Shown here: positions 1-9,913 of the stretch, in pieces | Numbering within the stretch: the stretch's first letter is position 1 | Layout: each line of letters opens with the position of its first letter | Source: Azolla pinnata | Taxonomy: Eukaryota > Streptophyta > Polypodiopsida > Salviniales > Salviniaceae | NCBI GenBank assembly: GCA_037176905.1 | Contig: JBBBWG010007369.1 | Location: 1 to 25,327, forward strand | Direction: 5' to 3' | Length of the DNA stretch: 25,327 bases | Notes under the pieces: model-generated | Databases searched by the model: none | Told to the model about the DNA's origin: nothing | What the model saw: only the letters and a program-made list of their open reading frames with translations | Made by a program: the position numbers and the translations under genes

Positions 1-294
1 CATTGTATATAAGACCATGGGGTCTATCGTGTAAACAGTCCGCTATTGTGAATATAAGAAGAGCTTGGCGCTTATATGGTCCATCTTGTGTCGTGATTTG
101 TGCATTACGATCGGAAGTTAACTACTGACGGAAGGAACACTTAGCCGGGATTACGGCCGGAAGCATTTACACTTAGATCGGGATTTCCCCGATCATTCCG
201 GGAAGCCGTAAGCAAGTGGATATCAACGAACGAAACAATCTACCATTCATCGTCACCCACGAACAATCTTAGTCTTTCTCCGGAAGGGCTAACA
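1..294 (+). mobile_element. LTR fragment (R-U5 side), cut by window start
   Basis: This stretch aligns along its whole length with the reverse complement of the solo LTR at 7437-7907. Shared blocks include the TATA region with ACCATGGGGTCT, AGAAGAGCTTGGCG, GCCGGGATTACGGCC and the terminal GGAAGGGCTAACA. By that alignment the LTR ends at 294 with the canonical CA, and roughly 180 bp of its U3 lie outside the window. No primer-binding site (a TGG-led 18-mer) follows; the sequence runs straight into pol-like coding DNA. I therefore think this is either a solo LTR or element end inserted into the gypsy pol, or the product of a deletion. It is probably not the 5' LTR of that pol. Confidence 0.8.
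6..13 (+). promoter_or_regulatory. LTR TATA box
   Basis: TATATAAG lies here. The same motif sits in the matching place, on the minus strand, in the solo LTR at 7437-7907. Conservation between two copies supports its being the Pol II core promoter of this LTR family. Confidence 0.55.
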
Positions 295-339
295 CTACTC
301 AACAGGAAGGATAAGCGTCAGATTAAACATCTTGAGAAG

Positions 340-1011
340 ATGTTGAAAGAAGAAAACATAATTGAAGAAAATGAGGAAGCCTCATTTAACGACACCATCG
401 GCGAAATCGAGGACGTCGTGGACTTGAGCTACCCTCACGATCAACCTGTGATTTCAGTCAACTCCATCAACATGTACGCCGTCATCGATGAATATCATCG
501 GGGCAACTTGATGGAGCTAGTTGGAGTCAACACAAAATACAAAACGGTGGATAGGAAGATCAAGCCAGTTGCGGTTTCGTTACCGGAAGATAGCTGGCAG
601 AAGATGAAGGAAGTTGCGAACGATCCAAGTTTATGGAGCCCGAAGACGATAGATCATGTCTTCACTAAAGAGACCAAGGAGAAGCTTCGAGTTGGAAGGG
701 AGGATTTCCTCTTCCCTGAAGAAGAGCATATGTTTCGCAGGATGCTTGAAAGACATGGGAAGGCTTTCGCGTTTAGTCGACAAGAAATCGGGTGTGTTGA
801 TCCAACGATGGTCGAACCGATGGTGATCTTTACAGTACCGCATGTACCTTGGAATCTGAAGCCGATACCGGTTCCAAGAGCACACCTGCCGAAGCTAATC
901 GAGCTTTTGAAGGAGAAGGTGGAAATGGGAATTCTGGAGCCATCAAACGCGCCATACTCTAACAGGTGGTTCACGGTGCCGAAGAAGAATGGATTGTTGC
1001 GATTCATTTAA
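340..1011 (+). pseudogene. Gypsy pol, segment 1: linker and N-terminal RT
   Basis: This is the first open block of the broken pol. Its frame is already open upstream of the ATG at 340, back to and through the LTR end, so the ATG is probably internal rather than a true start. The C-terminal part has the RT entry region typical of Ty3/gypsy, with PHVPWNLKPIPVPR, a GILEPSNAPYSNRWFTVPKK segment and the following LLRFI. A TAA at 1009-1011 stops the frame where this family normally continues through RT, and the same frame reopens at once at 1012. That is a point nonsense mutation, most simply CAA to TAA. The 220 or so residues before RT are hydrophilic and not assigned. Confidence 0.85.
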
Positions 1012-1839
1012 GATCCTCAACCCGTCAAGAAGGTGACAATTCGGAATGCTGGAATTGGGCCAAGTGTGGACGAATTTGCCAAAGCATTTGCAGGCCAATC
1101 CATCTACTCCATTGGCAATCTTTACTCCAGGTATGATCAGTTCCAGTTGGCGGTAGATAGTCGAGATATTACGACCATGAGGACTCTAATCGGAGTGGTG
1201 CGGATGTGTACCCTGCCTCAAGGTGCGACAAACTCGGTGGCACATATGGTGAACACCATGAACAAGGTCTTGAAGGATTGCATCCCAGATATCACGATGC
1301 CCTTCTTGGATGATATTCCGATCAAAGGATGCTCGGATGAGGAGAAGGATGAGGCGAAAGACAAGGATGGATGCAGGAAGTTCGTCATAGATCATGTGAA
1401 AGACTGCGAGAAGGTGTTGCAAAGACTCGAAGAAGCGAATCTGACAATTTCAGGAGAAAAGTCCTCATTTGGACAGTTGGAGATCGTGGTGGTGGGTCAC
1501 TTATGTGGAGCATATGGCCGAAAACCCTCGCCATCCAAAGTGAACGCAATTCAAGATATGAAGGAGGAATGCGTGTCTCAAACGGAGGTTCGAAGGTTCC
1601 TTGGAGCGTGTGCATTTTATCATATTTGGATACCACACTATGCTCATATTGTCGAGCCATTGTATGGTCTGCTGAAGAAGAAGTGCAGGTTTGAATGGAC
1701 GAGCGAGCATACATTAGCCATTCGAAGATTGAAGAAATTACTGATGGAGGCACCCGTATTACGGAAGGCGGACTATTCTGATGGCAAGCCTATTTTCGTG
1801 ATTGTAGATACTAGTCCACGGAATCGGATGGGTTATTAA
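1012..1839 (+). pseudogene. Gypsy pol, segment 2: RT palm and start of RNase H
   Basis: Same frame as segment 1. It carries the core reverse transcriptase motifs: YSRYDQFQLAVDSRD, then CTLPQGATNSVAHM, and the catalytic FLDD box at codons 1303-1314 (the usual YxDD, here with Phe and Leu). The RT thumb/connection (RRFLGACAFYHIWIPHYAHI) follows, and RNase H opens with its first acidic residue in VIVDTSP. The frame is lost at about 1819-1821: the next recognisable residues are two frames over, equivalent to a 2-nt loss or 1-nt gain. The apparent stop at 1837-1839 is a consequence of that shift. Its role would have been copying element RNA into cDNA. Confidence 0.9.
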
Positions 1840-3598
1840 CCAAGAGGACGATGATAGCAATCGATATGCAATTCGGTTCGGCGCGAAGGTGCTAAGTGAT
1901 AGGCAGAGAAGGTACGCCCAAGTAAAGAGGGAACTATGGGGAATATTCTCAGCAATCAAGTCTGATTGTAACTACCTTATTGGAGCTGAAGTGGTAATCG
2001 AGACAGACTGCCTACCCATCTTGGGTATGGTATCTCGCTGTAATACACCAGATATCGCCATGTTACGATGGATCGCGTATGTCAAGTCACTCAATCCGGA
2101 GATCCGATATGTAGCTGGGAAGCGTAATGTCGTTGCCGACATGCTACCAAGGGCGAGATACGAAGAAGAAGAAGAAGATCCACATTCTGATGGAGAGGAG
2201 GTGAGCTTGGACTTCTTCACAAGTTCCTATGCTCGACTTCAAACAACTTTCGTAGAAGAGGACCATGAAGGCGAATTCATGGAGATCGGAAGATACTTGC
2301 GAACACTTCAACGAGATGAATCCTGGTCAACGGAAGATTTCCATCGAATTCGTAAGAAGGCGTACAAGTATTTTCTTATGGCTAGAGCTCTTTGGCGGCA
2401 TGCGAAGAAGAAGAGCGGAACTCCAATGCGGGTTTTTTGCAAGTTGGAAGACCGACAAAAGCTCATGTTGGAGTTTCATAATAGTGCTTGGGCAGGCCAT
2501 CCCGGAATATGGGCCACATTTGCAAAGCTTAAGGAGAAGTATTGGTGGCCAGGAATCTACAAAGATGTAGCAGCTTACATGGAAACATGCAAGGAATGCC
2601 AGTTCTTCTCCAATGTTCGCCATCGAGACGAACTCCATCCAACTTACCCACTGGCGATACACTACAAATGGATGGTGGACATCGTAATGATGCCAATGGG
2701 GCGATCGCAGATGAACTATCTCGTGCTCGCAAGGGAGGATCTTACCAACCAAGTTGAAGGTCGAGCATTAAGAACTAAGGAGACATTATCGATATGTAGA
2801 TTCCTTCTTGAAGATATTATTTGCAAATATGGATGCATTGGCAAGATTGTGGCTGATAGAGGAGAGCTGGATGCCAACGAAGCTCGAGAATTATTCTCCA
2901 GAATGGAAATCAAGTTATCGCTTACCACGACATATAATCTGGAAGAAAACGGGAAAGTGGAGCGTGGACATGGACCTATCGTGAAGGCCTTAGTGAAAGC
3001 GTGCCATGGGAGAATAGGAGAATGGCCGCGTGTACTACCATTTGCACTATGGGCTGATAGGACTACCCATAGCTCGGTGACGGGATATATGCCAGCAGAG
3101 CTCATATTTGGACAGAAGTCGATAATGCCAGTGGAGCAAAGTATTGTTTCATGGCTAGCATTGCCATGGCAAGATGAGATAAGCCGAGAGGATCTACTAG
3201 CTTTGAGGATTCGGCAGTTAGAGTAAAGGTCGAAAGATATAGAAGTGGCAATAACACGACTAAAGAATGCAAGACTGAAGAACAAGAAAGACTTCGACGG
3301 ACGACATCGTCTTCGCCCAAGGAGAATCGTTGAAAGAGATTGGGTGCTTGTCCACGATAGTAGCCTAGATAACCAACATAGTATGGTTCGAAAATTTTCG
3401 CAGCGATGGTTTGGACCATATCTGGTGAAGAAAGTTGAAGATAATGCGACATATCCTTTGGCGGAACTTGATGGTACACCACTTGCCTTGCCAATTGCTG
3501 GTAAAAGAATCGAGGTCTTCAAGAGAAGAGATAGAATTGAAATCGGATTCGAAGCTCTAGACGATTCTGTCTTGAGCATCGATAGTGAAGTAGAATAA
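1822..3598 (+). pseudogene. Gypsy pol, segment 3: RNase H and integrase
   Basis: The frame resumes just after the frameshift. RNase H contributes KRELWG (acidic residue) and ETDCLPILG (Asp). Integrase has an intact HHCC zinc finger, with His codons at 2477 and 2498 and Cys codons at 2588 and 2597. All three DDE catalytic residues are present: Asp at 2678, Asp at 2855 and Glu at 2960 (in GKVERG). A TAA at 3224-3226 interrupts the frame. The same frame then continues to TAA at 3596-3598 through the integrase C-terminal domain (QRWFGPYLVKKV region). Catalytic residues survive but the frame does not, so this is a fairly recent pseudogene. No chromodomain is visible. Confidence 0.9.
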
Positions 3599-3840
3599 CC
3601 AACAAAAAAGCCTCACCGAAATTGGCACATACCGGTATGTGCAGGTTTGTTGAGGGTGAATGTCGTGTATCTCTTCACACACGATATGAAACATAATAAT
3701 TTTACATTAGCTTAGCAGTTTGGTGTGGCGAGATTAAAGGTCCGCAAGAGCTTTCAAAATTATTTTACGGCATGTGAATCGGATAAGTACGTTGAAAATT
3801 AGGGATGAATGAAGTTAGAAGACTTAGCGAGGCGGGAAAA
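3599..3840 (+). other. Untranslated tail of gypsy element with polypurine tract
   Basis: There is no coding potential here. The stretch ends in a purine-rich run (GAGGCGGGAAAA, 3829-3840) directly followed by TG. That is the layout expected of a plus-strand priming polypurine tract abutting a 3' LTR. Its position after the integrase is right; identity of the tract is inferred. Confidence 0.4.
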
Positions 3841-4511
3841 TGCGATATCCCACATGAGCAAGCAAGGTTCAGATTTAGCAGAATATAAGCAGTCTTTAAA
3901 CCATTATTTTTATCTATGTTTTTCGAGGCACTTTGTAGCGTTGTGTGTGAGCTATGACTTTTTGTAGTGCTTAGTGTGTCTATGTTTTGTAATTTTTCGG
4001 AAACGACTATGGACCGTATCCGGATGAGTGCGAACCATATGCGTAGACGAGTTCGGCCGTGTGCGGACGAATTTAGCGAAAGCGCATACGAATACGGCGG
4101 GCGACTGTGCGGATATGAATACGCTGACGACTCCTAAAATTAGCTAAACGGGAAAAAGCCATCTCTGGAGACCCGACGAACCCTAATCTGGGAAGGAAGG
4201 AGACTCCTAAAATTAGCTAAAGGGGAAAAGGCTCTCTCTTCAAAATTCGCCCATCAATTCCTAATCTTCTCTCTCCCAAATTCGCCATCAAACCCTAATC
4301 TACTCTCTCTCCTAAACTCTTAAAAACCCTAATTTGAAGACTTGTCAATCGAGGGAAGCCTTGTGAACCTAATCTTGGGGATAGTTTGTAATCTCTGTTC
4401 TATTGTTAATGATTATTATTAAATTTTATTCATTTCAGCTCTTCCGATAAACGAGACGTACGATTCTGGTATTCTCTGGTTAGAGGCCCCGGGGTCCAAC
4501 CTCAACTTTCA
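3841..4511 (+). mobile_element. Probable 3' LTR of the gypsy element
   Basis: It begins TGCGATATCCCACATG right after the polypurine tract; TG followed by a TATCCCACAT block is a common opening of plant LTRs. A weak TATA-like AATATAAG lies at 3882-3889. Downstream come repeated AACCCTAAT boxes and a CT-rich leader-like region. The end is set at a CA at 4510-4511 just before the transposase-related sequence, but other CA dinucleotides are possible. It does not resemble the LTR family at 1-294 and 7437-7907, which argues that those belong to a different element. Confidence 0.4.
4129..4240 (+). repeat. Short direct repeat inside the probable LTR
   Basis: The block GACTCCTAAAATTAGCTAAA plus the following GGGAAAA occurs twice, starting at 4129 and at 4202 (73-bp offset), with one or two differences. 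It looks like a small tandem duplication, or paired cis elements, in the leader part of the LTR. Confidence 0.75.
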
Positions 4512-4543
4512 CGTATCCTCGTCGTAATTTCGCGACATCGCGG

Positions 4544-7436
4544 TTGTTATGTGACTACTACAAGCAGGTAAGGACAGAGGCTCAAGAAGAAGAGGCGCGT
4601 GTACGACAACGTTTGAATGAAGCAGTGGATGATCTAGAGGGTTTAGAGGCACAAGAACAAGATCCCAATGAGCAAATGGAAGATATGATTGAAGATCTAC
4701 ATCCGTCAGCACGTCGGCAGGGAGCTGGACGTCAAGCAAAGGAAGGCCCCACTTTCGACTTTTCGACGTTACTACAGGCTGGTAGAACACAAATTTATAA
4801 TGGAGCTGGCTTCTCAGTGCTTCAGGCAGTGATGGAGATCATGAATCTCCAAACATCGTATGGATGGAGGAATGTATCGGTGGATGCATTGCTAAGTCTC
4901 ATGGGGAAGATGTTGCCGTAGCCCTATCGTCTTCCAGCTTTGCACGAAGATGCAAGGAAGCAGATGATCACATTGCATGGGCTCGACTACGTCAAAATCC
5001 ATGCATGTAGCAATGGCTGTGTGCTATTCCGAGGTGAATTAGCAGATCTGTCTAAATGCCCCAAGTGTGGAGAGGCTAGATATCGACAAGACGTATCATC
5101 ATTGCAAGTTCCTCACAAGGTTAGCCTGAACTATATTGTTTACAAATTTTCTTTCATGTTTGCCAATAAATTGCAGCAAGATTGCAGTGACTTTGCTGCA
5201 AGTTTGCCGCACTTTTGCAGCTAGTTTGCTGCAAAGTTGCAACAACTTTGTTGCAAGTTTGCTGCAATTCTGCAGCTAGTTTGCCGCGAATTTGCAGCTA
5301 GTTTGTAGCAAGTTTGCCACGTTTTTATAGCAAAATAATTGCATGCAGGTTGCCACGTGTTTGCTGCAAATTTGTTGCATGCTTGCCACATGTTTTCTGA
5401 AAATTTCTACAACATTTGTGATTTGCAACCTTAAACCCTTCCCCTTTGCAAATTACAGGTACTCCGACATTTCCAGGTTATTCCGAGACTTCGTATGATG
5501 TTTCAATGTCAATCTATCGCCTCATTGATGCATTGACATGTATCACATCGGAGCCAAGATGGCAAGTGGAAAATACCAACCGATTCCCCAGCGTGGCAAC
5601 ATATCGATACTACTTGGCCTGAATTTGGAGATGAATCACGCTACTTGAGGTTGGGTTTAGATACGGACGGAGTGAACCCATTTGGACTTCGAATCAGCTC
5701 ATGCAGTGTTTGGGCAGTTGTGCTAGTGAATTATAACTTACCTCCACACATGACGATCAAGAAGGGTCATATCATGTTAACACTCCTCATCCCTGGGAAG
5801 TACAAGGTCGCAAATATGGATGTGTACCTGGCAGCACTTGTGGAAGAGCTGCAGATATTATGGGAAGGAATTCCAATAGAGGATATGTCAAAGGCCCATT
5901 CCAATCGCCTATTCAGACTTCGAGCAATTCTATTGTGGACAATGCATGACTTCCCAGGGTTCGAGCAATGTTCAGGTTAGAACCCTAAACCGATTTAGAT
6001 CTCTTCTATCTACATTTAGTGACAAATCGTAATTACTCTAACACAAGTCATTTTTAACTCACAGGTTTATTGACCTCAGGGTACCATGCCTGTCCCAGAT
6101 GTGGACCATCCCTCGTGTCTACACAACCGCCCCACCCCTTTTCCATTCGACATTCGCTATCAGCGATGGACGTGAGAGAAGAAAATGGTCCCATCGTCGT
6201 TCTACAAGGGATGGGCCGCAGTGTCAATTTAGGGCGAGAACTTCGTGCAAAGATGAATAGGTTTTGTATTCTGAACTCGCAGGTCATGAGACCTTGGGTG
6301 AACAGGTACAATGCAGTCAGGGTTTCCATTGAGAGTGAGGATGCCCAGATCCGGCGTCAGGGTGGTCGACATGCACCACTGCCGAGCCACATCATCGAGT
6401 TTGCGCCAACAATCACAGCTGAATGGGTGCATGCAGAGATGGACAAATTAGATCAGTCCAAGCTTCATGCAGCCATAACGGCGCAAGATGAGTGGGAATA
6501 TGCACGTGGTTGCAGTCCTACGGTACACTAAACCCTAACCCTAATACCAAACTTACCATTAATACTAAAAATGCTCTCATGTCTGAAACAAATCGTTTTA
6601 TTAATGTTGCAGTGCACTTATTATAATGCAATTTGGTGGGACGACACACATTACCGCACCGAAGCCATTGATCGGAACCGGTATATGGCGGATTCTGGAG
6701 TGATCGGCACGTATGAGGGGGAGGATGGACAGGAGCAGGAATATTGTGGGATTGTCCAAAACATCATTAAACTTGACTATCGAAGATTCGATGTGTTTGT
6801 CTTCGATGTCAGATGGTTTGAAGGTATTTTAGATACGGTCCCACAAGTTTCGATTATTGTAGATGGTAGCGGCTTTACGATGATTGACTCCATGCGGATC
6901 TGTAGTGCCTAATGCCAAGGAAGGGACCTTCATCTTGCCATCTCATTGTGAACAGGTAGCTACTAGTTCTTAACCATTGCAAAGATTATATTCTTATTAT
7001 GTTATGCACCCTAAACCCTAACCCAAACTTGTATTGTTGCATCATGCAGGTCATTTTCCAACCCGTACTACATAACGAGAAGTGGTGGTACGTGATCCCT
7101 ATGGCACCACGTACTAAACCACTATTTCATTCCTTGTTGCCAGAATTGGGGCAGGTCGTCGATGTACATTTGCCGATGGACACAGATATGACATCGGAGC
7201 AAAGGGACGGGAATACAACACACACATCCACAACAGAAGGTACAGGATCATGGGTTGTTGCGCAATTGCTCCATAATGATGAAGCTCAAATCAAAACTAG
7301 GAGTCTACTTGATGTTGTTGACGATGATGAAGTTGATCCAGATCAGCTGCGGATGGCGAACCAATCACACCGATGCCTCCATCGACTAATGTATCGAGTT
7401 AGGTTCCGGGGACATGATTGATATCGATGAAGACAC
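4544..7436 (+). pseudogene. TNP2-like CACTA transposase, five exons, broken
   Basis: Suggested exons are 4544-5119, 5459-5975, 6065-6522, 6613-6955 and 7050 to about 7436; all introns are GT-AG and the phases agree. Recognisable parts, in order: the Cys-pair segment KIHACSNGCVLFRGE plus CPKCGEARYR before intron 1; the transposase core LGLDTDGVNPFG; LLWTMHDFPG with a second Cys pair (CPRC); and, in exon 4, the DUF4216-like region (YYNAIWWDD, DVFVFDVRWF), continued in exon 5 as KWWYVIPM. Damage: TAG at 4919-4921, TGA at 5534-5536, and a 1-nt insertion near 6897. I see no DUF4218-like block between the core and the C-terminal region, suggesting an internal deletion near 6120. The tail is interrupted by a solo LTR at 7437. 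It would have cut and pasted the CACTA element. Confidence 0.85.
5160..5400 (+). repeat. TTTGCNGC motif array inside transposase intron 1
   Basis: Intron 1 (5120-5458) is filled with variants of TTTGCTGCAA, TTTGCCGCG and TTTGCAGCTAG, about a dozen in tandem and in one orientation. The motif is the reverse complement of the GCGGCAAA motif in the arrays at 8076-8210, 9916-10045 and 10590-11383. So the intron carries the same word as the element's subterminal regions, but inverted. Confidence 0.85.
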
Positions 7437-7907
7437 TGTTAGCCCTTCCGGGGAAAGACTAAGACTTTGCGTGGGTGAAGACGAATGGTATGTTGCTATG
7501 TCCACTTGTAAGCCAACCGCATTACGGCTCTCCGGGAGTATTCGGGGAAATCCCGTCTACATAATCTTCCTTGCCGTAAGACCGTATGCTCCTGGCCGTA
7601 ATCCCGGCTATGTGTTCCTCCCGTCAGCGCGTTACTTCCGACTATAATACTCAAATCGTACACAAGACACAAGATAAACGCCAAGCTCTTCTTATATTAC
7701 AATTCCGGACTCTATACAAGACAGACCCCATGGTCTTATATACAAGTTTTGGTGTCCTTTCGGATCACCGGAATCCTAACTACATACGTCGGTTCGGATC
7801 TAAAACCCGACTCCCCGTTTTCCCGTAACCCGAATTCCCGACTGTCTTATTTTCCGGAAAATTACGTAATTACGGCTTTGCCGTAATTCCGTAAATCCCG
7901 GCCAACA
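7437..7907 (-). mobile_element. Solo LTR (471 bp) with 5-bp target-site duplication
   Basis: Bounded by TGTTAGCCC on the left and GGCCAACA on the right, giving TGTT...AACA inverted ends. It is flanked on both sides by GACAC (7432-7436 and 7908-7912). Read on the minus strand it aligns with 1-294, and its TATA region lies near 7733-7742. No internal coding sequence is present, so it is the product of LTR-LTR recombination after insertion into the 3' part of the transposase gene. A 9-bp hairpin (7868-7876 with 7880-7888, loop TTT) lies in its U3. Confidence 0.92.
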
Positions 7908-7912
7908 GACAC

Positions 7913-8075
7913 TAATATATTGCTTACTATCGATATTGATCCGTTCCTTGTAATTGATTCTTATGTTGACCATAATTCATGATATATATTATTATTAAGT
8001 GAAATCGTAGATTTTCTAGTTAAATGGCCTATCTTTCCATTAGGGTTTTGATGAAATTTTCTACATTCCTATACA
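7913..8075 (+). other. CACTA interior between solo LTR and motif array
   Basis: AT-rich non-coding DNA; probably the 3' flank or untranslated region of the transposase gene. I see no motif of note in it. Confidence 0.4.
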
Positions 8076-8210
8076 ATGTTGCGGCAAAGTTGGGCAAAGT
8101 TGCAGCAAAGATGCGGCACAGTTACAACAAAGTTGCGGCAAGGATGCAGCAAAGTTGCGACAACTTCGCGGCAGATTTGCAGCAATGTCGCGGCAAACTT
8201 GCAGCAAATT
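8076..8210 (+). repeat. GCGGCAA array, left of LINE insertion
   Basis: About a dozen consecutive 11-nt units of the type GTTGCGGCAAA or GTTGCAGCAAA, occasionally 10 nt. It is interrupted at about 8210 by the LINE and resumes at 9914, so both halves were one array of the host CACTA element. Translations of this stretch give an 11-residue pseudo-repeat that is an artefact of the period (3 x 11 = 33 bp). Confidence 0.9.
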
Positions 8211-9913
8211 CAATAAGAAGTTTTTTACCAAATGCGGGGCCTTGGACAAGCTTGCTTCATAGGCACTTATATCAGTGTGCTCCAAAAGCAGGAGGCCCAT
8301 GGGACAATTCAATAAGGTGGTTGTTCTTACAAAATAGCATGAGGCAGACAAGTGGGGAAAATAAATCTTTGTTTTCGATTGGTATTTTACGAGCATGGAA
8401 AAACTTGCAGCATGGATTGAAAAAACCCTTGCTAGGGATAGAGGAATATGAGAGGCAACCAATATTGTGGAATCCGAGGTTCAGAACAAATGGAACATCA
8501 AGTGGCATCATCAGTTCAAGCATGGAAAGCATTTACGACATTATCTCAACACCAGCAAAGTTCAGTTGTATGTGATATAAGAGGGGGGTGCATTATGTGG
8601 GAAGAGCTAAGAGCTATATCATGGGATATGAAAGACTTCAATATTAATTGTCATTTTCGTTGGGAATGAGCCTTTACAGGAATTGGGATGCTTATAGGGG
8701 CACGTGGCTTGGTGAATGAGTCTATAGTTTGTTTTTTTGACATCAGAGTCAATGGAAGACGGTTTTGGTAAATGGATTTGAGGCAGTAATCAATCAATGC
8801 ACCTTCCAGCAGATCCGAGTAATAGGTTGTAGAAAGGGGACATGGCACATTGATCCAGAACCATCTGAGATAGATGGAGATTGGAGGTTGTGGGTACATT
8901 AAGGTAAACCATTATCCAAAGTGAATTGGGATCTTGGAGAATATGTGTGGGTTGATCCATATAATCTGAACAATATGGGCCTAGTGATATCTTTGTTACA
9001 GTATACTGTTCAAATTGGGAGACATATATTATCGGCACAACGCAAGCCGGCAGAGGTTAATCAAGTATGGCGCCTCAGTGGTCTTACAGACGAATTTCGG
9101 AATGAGGTTTGGAAATGTTTGTGGGAAACAACATTACCCGCCAAAGTCACAGCTTTTAGGTGGCTAGTAATGCAAGATGTAACTGCTGTGGGAAGTACGT
9201 TGCATCAAGTTGACATTGTCTATTGTCAAAGATGTGGCTATCAGATAGAGACACAACACCATGCTTTATGGGATTGTATTCATGCCCGTATGGTTTGGTT
9301 GAGGATTTTTCGACTGTTGTGTCGTCTAGATACAGATGAAAGTGTAGGTTGGGGTAATGCGGTATGGGGACATACTGACAAGTTTTTATTTTCTTATGAT
9401 AGTTTAACACAATGTCGATATAATGAGGGCTTTGTTTTTGATAGGGGAAAGGTATTTCAAAAGACTGTGTCTAATACAAAAGGACAACTTATTGTAAGTA
9501 TTACTACTGTATGGGAATATGTGAGTCGACTTGTTATGTGGGGCATATGGAAAGCTAGATGCCTACAAATATTTCAAGGAGTTATGGAGCCCCTTATAGA
9601 AACAGTCGAGATAATTTGGTCGGAGCTAGTGCATACCTTAAATGGACAATGGGATGATCTCCATGGAACTTCATGAAGATTGTCAAATCTAAGACTAAGG
9701 TTTCGGAAAACGTCGGTCGGATGACCTTCGTATATACAACTATTGTCATGGAAAAGTTAAATGGAACTTTTATCCCCCATTGTTTTTGTTCCCGCCATCA
9801 GAGGATGGATGACAGTTGGTGAATCATATACTCGTTCGAGTGTAAAATTGTAAATTTTACTTCGCCTCTAGGCTTTTTTTAATATCAAGTGGAAGAATAT
9901 CATTTTAAAAAAA
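8211..9913 (+). mobile_element. 5'-truncated LINE (non-LTR retrotransposon)
   Basis: It contains the C-terminal part of a plant LINE ORF2 and ends in a short A run (9907-9915) after a T-rich 3' end. Flanks AACTTGCAGCAAATT (8196-8210) and AACTTGAGGCAAATT (9914-9928) match at 13 of 15 positions and read as target-site duplications. The flanking array is itself repetitive, so part of that match could be chance. The left end is truncated, as is usual for LINEs. Confidence 0.75.
8216..9676 (+). pseudogene. LINE ORF2 C-terminal remnant with zf-RVT-like domain
   Basis: Three frame segments can be joined by similarity. 8216 to about 8490 contains CAPKAGGPWD and QPILWNPRFR, the post-RT region of plant LINEs. 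About 8480-8669 (another frame) has AWKAFTTLSQ and DIRGGCIMWEEL. About 8770-9676 (first frame again) holds the zinc-binding zf-RVT-like domain: VWKCLWETTLPAKVTAFRWL followed by a CxxC...HHxxxWxC cluster (CQRCGY and HHALWDC, near 9222-9280). It is open from 8921 to the TGA at 9674-9676. The RT catalytic domain is absent. It is non-functional. Confidence 0.8.

Larger units (their letters stand above)
295..4511 (+). mobile_element. Degenerate Ty3/gypsy LTR retrotransposon (pol plus probable 3' LTR)
   Basis: The visible part runs from the region between protease and RT through RT, RNase H and integrase, then a short untranslated tail, a polypurine tract and a probable 3' LTR. Gag, protease and the cognate 5' LTR are not present. 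Domain order RT-RNase H-IN places it in Ty3/gypsy. The pol is interrupted by two in-frame stops and one frameshift, so it cannot encode a functional polyprotein. The right boundary at about 4511 is an estimate, because no second LTR is available for comparison. Confidence 0.75.

Noticed and set aside
1-294. Cognate 5' LTR of the gypsy pol
   Set aside because: No primer-binding site or gag follows, and no matching LTR is found after the pol; the matching copy at 7437-7907 is a separate solo LTR.
2716-3579. Long minus-strand frame of 287 codons
   Set aside because: Antisense shadow of the integrase, which shows all its catalytic residues on the plus strand.
7414-7828. Frames crossing the solo LTR
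   Set aside because: They run from transposase tail into LTR DNA across the exact insertion boundary at 7437 and are chance openings.
8061-8462. Minus-strand frame with NFAASLPQLC-type repeats, and similar frames at 9905-10135 and 10529-11308
   Set aside because: The 11-residue repeat is the mechanical result of an 11-bp DNA period (33 bp = 3 units); the DNA motif, not a protein, is what is conserved.
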